Assembly: GCA_022712335.1 (NCBI GenBank)
Contig: JALAGR010000214.1
Location: 1 to 14,573, forward strand
Length of the DNA: 14,573 nt
Source of the DNA: Pediococcus sp.
GTDB taxonomy: Bacteria > Bacillota > Bacilli > Lactobacillales > Lactobacillaceae
Direction: 5' to 3'
The notes below the pieces were generated by a model. The model was not told the origin of the DNA. It saw nothing but the letters and a program-made list of their open reading frames with translations, and searched no databases. This document shows, one piece after another, positions 1-6,576 of the stretch. A program made the position numbers and the translations under genes. The stretch's first letter is position 1, and every line of letters starts with the position of its first letter.

Positions 1-578
1 AAGAAAAATTACCAGAAGCATTCGTGATTGCTGGTAACGTAGGAACTCCAGAAGGGGTTCGTGAACTTGAAAACGCGGGAGCTGATGCAACTAAAGTTGG
101 TATCGGACCTGGTAAAGTATGTATTACAAAAATTAAAACTGGTTTTGGTACTGGCGGTTGGCAATTGTCTGCTCTCCGCTGGTGTGCCAAGGTGGCACGT
201 AAGCCATTGATTGCTGATGGTGGGATTCGTACGCACGGTGATATCGCAAAATCAATTCGTTTCGGTGCAACAATGGTAATGATTGGTTCATTATTTGCTG
301 GTCATATCGAATCACCAGGTGAAACAAAGGTTGAAGATGGTGTGAAGTACAAAGAATACTTTGGTAGCGCATCACAATATCAAAAGGGTGAAGCTAAAAA
401 CGTTGAAGGAAAGAAGATTTGGATTCACCAACGTGGACATCTACGTGATACACTCCAAGCCATGCGCGAAGATCTACAGTCATCAATCTCATACGCGGGT
501 GGAAGAGATTTAGAAGCAATTCGTAAGGTTGATTACGTAATTGTGAAGAATTCGATTTTTAATGGAGATGTTATATAG
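1..578 (+). CDS. guaC: GMP reductase, type 2 (5' end outside window)
   Basis: Converts GMP to IMP with NADPH and releases ammonia, returning guanine nucleotides to the purine pool; cytosolic TIM-barrel enzyme of the IMPDH/GMPR family. The reading frame is open from base 3 with no start in view, so about 191 C-terminal residues are present and roughly 135 N-terminal residues (judged from the ~325-residue family length) lie to the left. The catalytic-cysteine loop is visible as [11 protein letters not shown], followed by a glycine-rich stretch GFGTGGWQ, the phosphate-binding segment [16 protein letters not shown], then IGSLFAGH and the flap region ESPGE...YKEYFGSAS. The end, [16 protein letters not shown], is typical of the Firmicutes GuaC form rather than of IMP dehydrogenase. 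It is followed by a structured 3' element and a strong terminator, so transcription probably ends here. Family assignment is secure; upstream regulation cannot be seen. Confidence 0.96.
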   Translation, partial: EKLPEAFVIAGNVGTPEGVRELENAGADATKVGIGPGKVCITKIKTGFGTGGWQLSALRWCAKVARKPLIADGGIRTHGDIAKSIRFGATMVMIGSLFAGHIESPGETKVEDGVKYKEYFGSASQYQKGEAKNVEGKKIWIHQRGHLRDTLQAMREDLQSSISYAGGRDLEAIRKVDYVIVKNSIFNGDVI

Positions 579-580
579 AT

Positions 581-697
581 AGAGTGTGGAAAAAGTCGGT
601 TTGACTTTGAGGATTAACGTAGTCCAGATATAAATCCGGGTTAGGGATTTGTGTCTGGACTGGGTTAACCGGAGAGGTCAGACTTTTGGAGCATGTT
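581..697. other. Long imperfect inverted-repeat element (possible structured 3'-UTR RNA or small palindromic repeat)
   Basis: Seen directly: five nested helices form a rod. Bases 591-597 pair with 681-687, 602-605 with 677-680, 611-618 (one bulged A) with 664-670, AGTCCAGA at 621-628 with TCTGGACT at 654-661, and AAATCC at 632-637 with GGATTT at 645-650. The apical loop is GGGTTAG. That is about 32 base pairs in about 97 nt. No T-run follows base 687, so it is not itself an intrinsic terminator; a separate terminator lies just downstream. A six-base direct repeat AGAGTG sits at both edges (581-586 and 705-710), which might be a target-site duplication or chance. It would be transcribed as the 3' untranslated region of guaC. 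I infer a small dispersed palindromic repeat or a structured RNA and know no named family with certainty. Confidence 0.6.
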
Positions 698-713
698 TCA
701 AAACAGAGTGCGT

Positions 714-757
714 AAAAAAATAGGTATCAGACTTTTTTGGTCTGATACCTATTTTTA
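714..757. terminator. Bidirectional intrinsic terminator between guaC and the M29 aminopeptidase gene
   Basis: A 12-bp perfect stem (721-732 with 740-751), closed by a seven-base T-rich loop, is flanked by an A-run on the left (714-720) and a T-run on the right (752-756). It can therefore stop transcription from both convergent genes. The TAA stop of the aminopeptidase gene overlaps the end of the T-run. Confidence 0.9.
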
Positions 758-1993
758 TTTAGCCCAATTTCCATCACGGAAAACTGGAAGAGATGAGCCG
801 TCTGCTTTAATACCATCAATATTCATTTGATTGGAGCCCATCATGAAATCAACATGTGTTTGACTAACATTCATACCGAATTTTTGTAATTCGGCAGGAC
901 TCATTGAGCTACCATCTTTAATCGTGAATGGGTAAGCTTCGCCCAACGCCATATGGTCAGACGCATTTTCGTCAAAAAGGGTATTGAAGAAAATCGTATT
1001 AGATTGCGAAATGGGTGAATCATCAGGAACGAGTGAAATTTCGCCTAGTGATTTTGCTCCATCGTCAGTTTGAAGGAGGTGTAGGAGAACCTCTTCGCCA
1101 CGTTCAGCAGCGGCTTTGATCACTTTACCATTTTCAAAAGCGAGATGAATTCCTTCAATGATTGTGCCACCATAACTGAGCGGTTTAGTGGAAGTTACTG
1201 TTCCATCGATTCGGCGGTTATCAGGTGCGGTGAAGACCTCTTCGGTAGGGATGTTGGCGACAAAAGTATTGCCAGCAGCATCGTCAGAATCAGCCGCCAC
1301 CCAAATATGTCCATCAGGAAGTCCAACGGTTAAGTCGGTACCAGGTGCTTGATAATGTAGAGCGGAAAATGCCTGTTGATTAAGCCAATCCGCATGGTGT
1401 GAAAGATCAGCGATTTTATTCTTCCATGCTGCAATAGGATCCGGCTGGTCAACGAGGGTTGTTTTAAAAATCGCTTTCCAAAGTGCATCAACAGCATCGT
1501 TACCAGTCAATTCGGGAAAGACCAGTTCAGCCCATTTTAAATCAGCAGCTGCGACTACTAACCAGCTAATATCGTTATTGGTGGTTACTTGCATGATAGG
1601 ACGCTTAGCTAGACCCTGAGCGGCTTGATAGGCGGCAATTCGTTTGCTAGGAACGTCAGCTAGCGCATTGGGATCATCGCTGATTAAGCTAATGCGCGAA
1701 ACACGTTGATCTGCTAAAAATTGCCACTTTTCTTTTTCATATTCGAATACTTTACCAATGCGTTCTTCAGTAGCATTGAGTAAAAATTGACGAGTCGTTT
1801 CAATATCATTCCATTCTAAAATTACATCTGCGGCGCCTAAAGCGTAAGCCTCTGCTGTAATTAAATTAGCTAAATGTTTTTGAGTGACTGAAGCATATAA
1901 AACGATGGTTTGTCCTTTTTGGACATTCACGTCAACGTTCGTAATTAATTGAGCGTATTTTTTTAAGTTCTGTTCGAGTTCGACGTTATTCAT
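755..1993 (-). CDS. pepS: M29-family metallo-aminopeptidase (PepS/AmpS/AmpT type)
   Basis: Removes N-terminal amino acids from peptides in the cytoplasm; the family (peptidase M29) uses two divalent metal ions. The product is 412 residues, the usual length. Candidate metal ligands fall at the family spacing: Glu252 in IPTEEVFTAP, Glu318 in SLGEISLV, His347 in SDHMALGEAYP, and His380 and Asp382 in QTHVDFMMG; Tyr354 is the expected catalytic tyrosine. The N-terminal part (1-200) is the variable alpha/beta domain. The ATG at 1993 is preceded by GAGGAGG at 2004-2010, ten bases away, which fixes the start. The gene is monocistronic: it converges on guaC across a shared terminator and diverges from mnaA. 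The family is secure; the symbol pepS is by similarity to lactic acid bacterial PepS, and substrate preference cannot be read from the sequence. Confidence 0.93.
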   Translation of the reverse strand: MNNVELEQNLKKYAQLITNVDVNVQKGQTIVLYASVTQKHLANLITAEAYALGAADVILEWNDIETTRQFLLNATEERIGKVFEYEKEKWQFLADQRVSRISLISDDPNALADVPSKRIAAYQAAQGLAKRPIMQVTTNNDISWLVVAAADLKWAELVFPELTGNDAVDALWKAIFKTTLVDQPDPIAAWKNKIADLSHHADWLNQQAFSALHYQAPGTDLTVGLPDGHIWVAADSDDAAGNTFVANIPTEEVFTAPDNRRIDGTVTSTKPLSYGGTIIEGIHLAFENGKVIKAAAERGEEVLLHLLQTDDGAKSLGEISLVPDDSPISQSNTIFFNTLFDENASDHMALGEAYPFTIKDGSSMSPAELQKFGMNVSQTHVDFMMGSNQMNIDGIKADGSSLPVFRDGNWAK

Positions 1994-2021
1994 GTTAGAA
2001 AAACCTCCTCATTTTTTTACT

Positions 2022-2030
2022 ATCCTAGCA
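2022..2030 (-). promoter_or_regulatory. Candidate extended -10 promoter of the aminopeptidase gene
   Basis: On the minus strand TGCTAGGAT matches an extended -10 element (TGn plus TAGGAT). It would start transcription near 2015, just upstream of the ribosome binding site. No convincing -35 is present. This is weak evidence based on position and a partial consensus. Confidence 0.4.
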
Positions 2031-2048
2031 TATTTTGTGAAAGAATGC

Positions 2049-2057
2049 TGATATAAT
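2049..2057 (+). promoter_or_regulatory. Extended -10 promoter of mnaA
   Basis: TGATATAAT is an exact extended -10 element (TGn followed by TATAAT). There is no clear -35, as expected for this promoter class. The predicted start, about 2064, leaves a short leader carrying the GGAGGGTGAT ribosome binding site at 2071-2080, eight bases before the ATG. Confidence 0.7.
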
Positions 2058-2086
2058 AATCTTAGAAGTCGGAGGGTGATTATAAG

Positions 2087-3199
2087 ATGAAAAAAATTAG
2101 AGTAATGAGTATTTTCGGTACACGTCCAGAAGCTATCAAGATGGCACCAGTCGTAAAGGCGATGAAAAATGATGATCGTTTTGAACCAATCACAGTTGTG
2201 ACTGGACAGCACCGTGAAATGTTGGATCAGGTTTTGCAAATTTTTCAAATTAAACCAGATTACGATTTGAATATCATGGAAAAAAGTCAAACTTTAAGTA
2301 GTATTACAAGTAAGGTATTGTCAGGGATGGATGAAATTTTAAATAACGATCGTCCAGACTTGATTTTAGTTCATGGGGATACCACCACCACATTTTCTGC
2401 AGGGTTGAGCGCTTTTTACCACCAAATTCCAGTTGGACACGTGGAAGCTGGTCTCAGAACCTGGAATAAGTATTCACCATTTCCAGAAGAAATGAATCGG
2501 CAAATGACCGATGTTTTGACAGACCTTTACTTTGCACCAACCACTACTAGTCAATCTAATTTGCTTCAAGAAAATCATCCTCAAAATCAAATCTTCATTA
2601 CTGGAAATACAGCGATCGATGCTTTGCACGATACTGTTCGAGAAGATTACCAAAACGCAGTTCTTGATGAAATTGATGCTAATCATCGGATTATTCTAGT
2701 AACAATGCATCGTCGCGAAAACCAAGGCGAACCAATGCAACGGGTATTCAAAGCTATTCGTCAGGTTGTGGATGAAACTCCAGACGTTGAAGTGATTTTC
2801 CCTGTTCATTTAAATCCCAAGGTTCAACAAATGGCAGAAGAAGAACTCGGCAATGACGCACGCATCAAGTTGATTGCACCTTTAGATGTGCTCGATTTCC
2901 ATAATATTGCAGCTCGCAGTTATTTGATCATGACGGACTCTGGTGGGGTACAAGAAGAAGCTCCATCGTTGGGTAAGCCGGTATTGGTATTGCGGGATAC
3001 GACGGAACGTCCTGAAGGTGTCGATGCAGGAACACTGAAATTAGTTGGAACGGATCCTGAAGAAGTCAAAAAACAAATGACGCTGTTAATTAAGGATGCC
3101 GACGCCTATAACCAAATGGCACAGGCTAAAAACCCATACGGTGACGGTACTGCATCACAACAAATTTTAGATGCAATCGCCAACTGGAAGAATAACTGA
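2087..3199 (+). CDS. mnaA: UDP-N-acetylglucosamine 2-epimerase (non-hydrolysing)
   Basis: Interconverts UDP-GlcNAc and UDP-ManNAc in the cytosol. In Gram-positives UDP-ManNAc feeds the ManNAc-GlcNAc linkage unit of wall teichoic acid and some surface polysaccharides. The 370-residue product has the family motifs in order: FGTRPEAIKMAPV near the N-terminus (nucleotide fold), VVTGQHREML (38-46), HGDTTTT (96-102), GHVEAGLRT (117-125), PFPEEMNRQ (131-139), MHRREN (207-212), FPVHLNP (238-244), TDSGGVQEEAPSLGKPVL (283-300) and RDTTERPEG (303-311). Asp98, Glu120, Glu134 and His208 sit at the positions of the catalytic acid/base residues described for WecB-type epimerases. A near-consensus ribosome binding site supports this ATG. 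The gene is monocistronic, with its own extended -10 promoter and a terminator-like stem-loop behind it. tagD and an ltaS homologue lie downstream in the window but in separate units. Confidence 0.96.
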   Translation: MKKIRVMSIFGTRPEAIKMAPVVKAMKNDDRFEPITVVTGQHREMLDQVLQIFQIKPDYDLNIMEKSQTLSSITSKVLSGMDEILNNDRPDLILVHGDTTTTFSAGLSAFYHQIPVGHVEAGLRTWNKYSPFPEEMNRQMTDVLTDLYFAPTTTSQSNLLQENHPQNQIFITGNTAIDALHDTVREDYQNAVLDEIDANHRIILVTMHRRENQGEPMQRVFKAIRQVVDETPDVEVIFPVHLNPKVQQMAEEELGNDARIKLIAPLDVLDFHNIAARSYLIMTDSGGVQEEAPSLGKPVLVLRDTTERPEGVDAGTLKLVGTDPEEVKKQMTLLIKDADAYNQMAQAKNPYGDGTASQQILDAIANWKNN

Positions 3200-3227
3200 T
3201 AATTAAATAAGTTTTCGTTATAATAAA

Positions 3228-3288
3228 GGAGCTGTGACTCAGGTGTGGATAACTCGGTTAAGGGTTATCGGCCAGAAGTCACAGCTCC
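3228..3288. terminator. Complex bidirectional stem-loop between mnaA and the flavodoxin gene
   Basis: A perfect 12-bp outer stem (GGAGCTGTGACT at 3228-3239 with AGTCACAGCTCC at 3277-3288) encloses an inner hairpin of up to 8 bp (3248-3255 with 3262-3269) whose loop is GGTTAA. On the minus strand the stem runs into TTTATTAT, so it is a reasonable terminator for the flavodoxin gene. On the plus strand it is followed by ATTTATATT, a weaker tail, for mnaA. The inner hairpin is more than a terminator needs and resembles the apical part of the element at 581-697. Confidence 0.7.
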
Positions 3289-3305
3289 ATTTATATTGGT
3301 AATAG

Positions 3306-3761
3306 CTATTGGGCATTAAATTTATCCACAAGGCTACTTGCAAAATTATCTAAATTATCTAAATCCTCTTGGGATTCGGGTGCAAGATTTATTTTAATAT
3401 CTTCTGCACCTTTGATAGCATGAGCATTCGACATTGCTTCGCTAAACTTATCAACAGCTAGACAATAATACTCTGCATAAAATGTATCTCCAGAACCCGC
3501 AACCCCGAAGACTTTTCCAGAAAGGTCAAGTTCAGCGAGATCTTCGAAGAAATCCATCCCTTCTTCTGGGAGAGCACCTTCGTCGTAAGTGTAGGGGACA
3601 ATTACGTTAATATCATAATCTTTTAATTCTGAAGCGTCAGTTTGAGAGATTTCGGTTTCGTCAACTTCGACACCGAGATCTTCGAGTGCTTCAGTAATAA
3701 TGTCTGCGCAATCTTCATTGTTACCAGTGATGGTTGCGAAAACAACTTTAGCAGTTGGCAT
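3306..3761 (-). CDS. Flavodoxin (short-chain type)
   Basis: Small FMN-binding electron-transfer protein of the cytosol. The 151-residue product shows the phosphate-binding loop TITGNNE (10-16), matching the T-x-T-G-N signature. It also has the two loops that stack on the flavin: PYTYDEGALPEEG (56-68, aromatic residue Tyr57/Tyr59) and AGSGDTFYAEYYC (88-100). The protein is strongly acidic, as is usual for flavodoxins. I chose the ATG at 3761, not the TTG 12 codons upstream at 3797, because GAAGGA at 3771-3776 lies nine bases before it and the protein then begins MPTAKVVFATITGN, exactly where the first beta-strand of the fold should start. It has its own extended -10 promoter and a terminator stem behind it. 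No reductase or flavodoxin-dependent enzyme is adjacent, so the redox partner is unknown. Confidence 0.93.
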   Translation of the reverse strand: MPTAKVVFATITGNNEDCADIITEALEDLGVEVDETEISQTDASELKDYDINVIVPYTYDEGALPEEGMDFFEDLAELDLSGKVFGVAGSGDTFYAEYYCLAVDKFSEAMSNAHAIKGAEDIKINLAPESQEDLDNLDNFASSLVDKFNAQ

Positions 3762-3797
3762 ATTTGAATATCCTTCTTTCAAATGAATTCTTATCAA

Positions 3798-3806
3798 AGT
3801 ATAGCA
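3798..3806 (-). promoter_or_regulatory. Extended -10 promoter of the flavodoxin gene
   Basis: On the minus strand TGCTATACT fits an extended -10 element. Initiation near 3791 gives a leader of about 30 nt with the GAAGGA ribosome binding site. It lies immediately next to the recX ribosome binding site on the other strand, so the two genes share a very compact divergent control region. Confidence 0.55.
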
Positions 3807-3815
3807 AAAAAGGAG
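3807..3815 (+). promoter_or_regulatory. Ribosome binding site of recX, pointing to a non-standard start codon
   Basis: AAAAAGGAG is the only strong Shine-Dalgarno match near the start of recX. It is downstream of the first in-frame ATG (3783) and about 40 bases upstream of the next one (3855). Nine bases after it is an in-frame ATT at 3825. The site therefore decides against both ATG codons unless its match is fortuitous. Confidence 0.6.
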
Positions 3816-3824
3816 CTGTTTAAC

Positions 3825-4631
3825 ATTAATTCAGAAGAAACTAAAAAAATTACCATGATTACTGCTCAAAAAAAAGCAGGACGATATAATGTTTTTCTTA
3901 ATGGCGAATATGCTTTTCCAATCAGTGAAGAAACCTTTATTCATTTCCGATTGAGTAAAGGGATGGAAATTACTGGAACATTGCTTGAAGAAATTGGTGA
4001 CTACGAAACGAGCGCAGAAGCTTACAACAAGGCACTCGGATTTTTGACTGGTCAACTTCGAACTCAAGATGAAGTCGCTAAAAAGTTATTGAAATTAGAG
4101 TTTCCAGAAGAAGTCGTGGGCCAAGTCTTGGCTAAACTGGCAGATTTGAATTTGTTAGATGATGCAGAATATGCGAGAAGCTATGTACGTACGATGATGA
4201 AAACAGGGGATAAAGGACCACGCTACATTATCAATCATTTACGGCAAAAAGGTGTATATGAAAATGATATCCAAGCCGGACTACAGCTTTTCAAAGAAGA
4301 GGACCAAGTCGAACTGGCTACACAAGTTGGAAACAAAATTCAAAAGCGCCAGAGTAACACTTCGATTAAGCAACAAAAACTTAAAGTGCGTCAAAATCTA
4401 ATGAATAAAGGTTTCAATAGTGGAACCATTGACTTAGCATTCCAGGAAATTGATTTTAGTGTTGATGAAGAGGCTGAATACGAAAAGTTAGTCAAATTGG
4501 GTGAACGATTAATTCGAAAGCATGCTAGCTTACCATCCTATAGTAAAAAGGCCAAAATTAAACAAGCCCTGTACAATAAGGGCTTTGAAATCGACCTGAT
4601 TGAGCGCTTTATGAATGAAAATGAACTTTAG
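3825..4631 (+). CDS. recX: Regulatory protein RecX (start codon uncertain, probably ATT)
   Basis: RecX binds RecA filaments and modulates recombination and the SOS response. The protein starts with the Firmicutes-type N-terminal extension (KITMITAQKKAGRYNVFLNGEYAFPISEETFIHFRLSKGMEI), followed by the three-helix repeats typical of RecX. Repeat signatures include FLTGQLRTQDEVAKKLL, LNLLDDAEYARSYVRTMM, KGPRYIINHLRQKGV and QNLMNKGFNSGTIDLAF. Three starts are possible. ATG 3783 gives 282 residues but has no ribosome binding site. ATG 3855 gives 258 residues, has only a weak purine run upstream and cuts into the first conserved strand. ATT 3825 gives 268 residues, the length I expect for lactobacilli, nine bases after AAAAAGGAG. 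I annotate the ATT with reservation; the gene itself is certain. It is divergent from the flavodoxin gene; no strong terminator is seen before ygaC/ntdP. Confidence 0.9.
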   Translation: MNSEETKKITMITAQKKAGRYNVFLNGEYAFPISEETFIHFRLSKGMEITGTLLEEIGDYETSAEAYNKALGFLTGQLRTQDEVAKKLLKLEFPEEVVGQVLAKLADLNLLDDAEYARSYVRTMMKTGDKGPRYIINHLRQKGVYENDIQAGLQLFKEEDQVELATQVGNKIQKRQSNTSIKQQKLKVRQNLMNKGFNSGTIDLAFQEIDFSVDEEAEYEKLVKLGERLIRKHASLPSYSKKAKIKQALYNKGFEIDLIERFMNENEL

Positions 4632-4733
4632 AATTGTATAGGAAAGATTAAAGCATAGTGCAAATTTAAATGCTATTTTGTTATAATTGAAGAGAAATTC
4701 AAAGCTTTCAGCTATAGAAAGTGGGCTTATGCT
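4632..4733 (+). promoter_or_regulatory. recX-ntdP intergenic region with an extended -10 promoter at 4679-4687
   Basis: TGTTATAAT at 4679-4687 is an exact extended -10 element; the predicted start is near 4694, giving a leader of about 40 nt. A short hairpin (TTTC at 4706-4709 with GAAA at 4717-4720) lies just before the weak Shine-Dalgarno-like AAAGTGGG at 4718-4725, so the ribosome binding site may be partly sequestered. A weak inverted repeat (AGCAT 4652-4656 and ATGCT 4670-4674) before the promoter may end recX transcripts. Confidence 0.6.
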
Positions 4734-5288
4734 ATGTCTCAGTACTCAGAAGGACCAAAAGAGGGCGAGTATATTGCGATAAAAAGCTATAAGCATGATG
4801 GGAGTTTGCATCGGACTTGGCGTGAGACGATGGTTCTAAAAAATACCGAAGACGAATTCATCGGTTGTAATGATCATACGGTCGTAATCGAAGATGATGG
4901 TCGTCGTTGGGTAACAAGAGAACCCGCGCTAGTCTACTTTAATAAACATACGTGGTTCAACGTGGTGACAATGATTCGCGACAATGGGGTTTCTTACTAT
5001 TGTAATATTGCGTCACCTTTTGTCTTGGATCGCGAAGCCTTAAAATATGTTGATTATGACTTGGACATAAAGGTTTTTCCAAATGGTGAGCGACGCCTAC
5101 TTGATATGGACGAATTTGAGCAATTCAGTAAAAAATGGCATTATCCACAGGATACCATCAGGATTTTGTTAGATAGCGTTAAGGAATTAACAGGTTGGAT
5201 TGATGAAAAACGTGGGCCATTTTCGGTCGAGTTTATTAATATTTGGTACAAACGTTATCTAAATATAGCGGAGCGAAATACTCGATAA
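4734..5288 (+). CDS. ntdP: Nucleoside tri-/diphosphate phosphatase, DUF402 family (YgaC-like)
   Basis: Member of the DUF402 family to which Bacillus YgaC and a characterised staphylococcal nucleoside tri/diphosphatase belong; these hydrolyse NTPs and NDPs with divalent metal. The 184-residue product is close to the family length (about 176-180). It matches YgaC from residue 8 onward: [22 protein letters not shown] (catalytic Arg27), [28 protein letters not shown] (Asn91), [16 protein letters not shown] (Asp107, Asp109, Asp111) and LLDMDEFE (Asp124, Glu127), then [24 protein letters not shown]. The Asn, Asp and Glu residues are at the spacing expected for the metal site. Five extra N-terminal residues relative to YgaC follow from using ATG 4734, the only standard start in the area; its ribosome binding site is weak. 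The gene has its own promoter and terminator. The biological role in lactobacilli is not established. Confidence 0.9.
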   Translation: MSQYSEGPKEGEYIAIKSYKHDGSLHRTWRETMVLKNTEDEFIGCNDHTVVIEDDGRRWVTREPALVYFNKHTWFNVVTMIRDNGVSYYCNIASPFVLDREALKYVDYDLDIKVFPNGERRLLDMDEFEQFSKKWHYPQDTIRILLDSVKELTGWIDEKRGPFSVEFINIWYKRYLNIAERNTR

Positions 5289-5322
5289 AAAAGGAGGTGT
5301 GCATAACACTTCCTTTTTGTTT
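5288..5322 (+). terminator. Intrinsic terminator after ntdP
   Basis: A 13-bp stem (5288-5300 with 5306-5318, one G-T wobble) with loop GCATA and a TTTTTGTTT tail starts on the last base of the ntdP stop codon. Confidence 0.88.
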
Positions 5323-5369
5323 AAAAAATACTAGAATTAGGTTGAACAATATAATGCAAGGAGTCCATT

Positions 5370-6500
5370 ATGTTTGAAAAATTTAGAAAAACGCCATTGA
5401 TGTATTGGTCATTAGAGCTGCTGATCGTGGCGACCTTAGTTTGGGTCTGCACGAAAATCGACTTTTTATTTTCGCCGATTGGGACATTTATCAGTACCGT
5501 CTTCATGCCATTGATTTTGGCTACCTTTTTGTACTACGTGCTCAATCCATTGGTAAAGTTAATTACCAAAATTCACTATAAGAAGTTTAAAGTTTCAAGA
5601 ACGTTAGCCGTGGTAATTGTTTTTATTCTATTTCTTTCCTTGATTATTTGGGGGATTAGCTCGTTTTTACCAAGCTTGGTAGAACAGGTTTCTCAAATGT
5701 TGGGAAACTTACCGCATATTATTAGAAAGCTTCAAAAAACAGTGCCACAAATGTTACAGCATTCATGGTTAAGGAAAATTGATTTTGCACCATATATCAA
5801 GAATGTTAATAGTCAGATTGGAAATTATGCCGAGGGCTTGTTAGCAGGGATGACGCTTCGAATTGGAAACGTGATTTCAGCAGTAACCAACGTGACTGTA
5901 ATCGTGATTACTGTGCCAATCATCTTGTTCTACATGCTCAAAGATGGTTATAAATTAATTCCAACGGTTGCCAAGGTTGTGCCACACCATAATCGTAAGA
6001 ACGTAGTTAACCTGTTCGATACAATGAGCAGTACACTATCTTCATATATTTCTGGGCAAGTGATTGAATGCCTATTTGTTGGAACCTTCACGATTATTGG
6101 CTACATGATTATTCAACAACCATACGGATTACTTCTAGGTGTGATTGCCGGAGTCTGCAATATTATCCCGTATGTTGGTCCATATTTTGGAATTTTCCCT
6201 TCGTTGTTAGTAGCAATCGCTCAATCACCAGCACAAGTATTTTCAGTTATTATCGTAGTTTTGATTGTTCAACAAGTTGATGGAAACTTCATTTATCCAA
6301 ATGTGATTGGAAAGTCACTTCAAATCCATCCGTTGACGATTATTATTTTATTATTGGTTGCTGGAAAGATTGCCGGTATTTTAGGGATGATCCTTGCAGT
6401 GCCTACGTACGCGATTGTTAAGGTATTAATCAACTTCCTTCATCATATTTGGAAGCTGGATCAAGAAACAATTGAAGAAAAAATTAAGCCTCAAAAATAG
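5370..6500 (+). CDS. AI-2E family transporter (UPF0118 membrane protein)
   Basis: Polytopic membrane protein of the AI-2E (AI-2 exporter superfamily, PF01594) group. Named members have been linked to autoinducer export or to Na+/H+ antiport, so the substrate is unknown here. The 376 residues show hydrophobic segments at about 14-34, 38-58, 79-99, 169-190, 231-249, 252-270, 271-286, 287-302 and 322-350, with a long soluble loop (100-165) as is typical. Family signatures are VPIILFYMLKDG (182-193), IPYVGPYFGIFPS (266-278), QQVDGNFIYPNVIGKSLQIHP (301-321) and GILGMILAVPTYAI (336-349). The ATG at 5370 follows AAGGAG (5358-5363) by six bases. A TATAAT at 5350-5355 is too close to the ribosome binding site to be a convincing promoter, so the promoter is not identified. 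There is no terminator before tagD, so read-through into tagD is possible. Confidence 0.9.
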   Translation: MFEKFRKTPLMYWSLELLIVATLVWVCTKIDFLFSPIGTFISTVFMPLILATFLYYVLNPLVKLITKIHYKKFKVSRTLAVVIVFILFLSLIIWGISSFLPSLVEQVSQMLGNLPHIIRKLQKTVPQMLQHSWLRKIDFAPYIKNVNSQIGNYAEGLLAGMTLRIGNVISAVTNVTVIVITVPIILFYMLKDGYKLIPTVAKVVPHHNRKNVVNLFDTMSSTLSSYISGQVIECLFVGTFTIIGYMIIQQPYGLLLGVIAGVCNIIPYVGPYFGIFPSLLVAIAQSPAQVFSVIIVVLIVQQVDGNFIYPNVIGKSLQIHPLTIIILLLVAGKIAGILGMILAVPTYAIVKVLINFLHHIWKLDQETIEEKIKPQK

Positions 6501-6576
6501 CTAATAAATTGGTAGATATAATGGTAATATGGTAATATCAACAAGTTAGATAATTTAATTCAAGGAGAATGAAATC
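6501..6576 (+). promoter_or_regulatory. tagD leader with a candidate -10 and an 8-bp tandem repeat
   Basis: TATAAT at 6517-6522 overlaps the start of a perfect tandem duplication of ATGGTAAT (6521-6528 and 6529-6536). No good -35 or TGn extension accompanies it. AAGGAG at 6562-6567 is the tagD ribosome binding site. The ATG at 6569 is out of frame with tagD. Confidence 0.4.

Noticed and set aside
581..697. Possible riboswitch for a purine gene
   Set aside because: It lies downstream of guaC, not upstream of a gene in the same direction, and does not show the three-way junction of a purine riboswitch.
3762..3797. Longer flavodoxin reading starting at TTG 3797
   Set aside because: The strong GAAGGA site and the family N-terminus fit ATG 3761; the extra residues are the translated leader.
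5350..5355. TATAAT as promoter of the AI-2E family gene
   Set aside because: Transcription would start at or inside the ribosome binding site (5358-5363), and no -35 or TGn extension is present.
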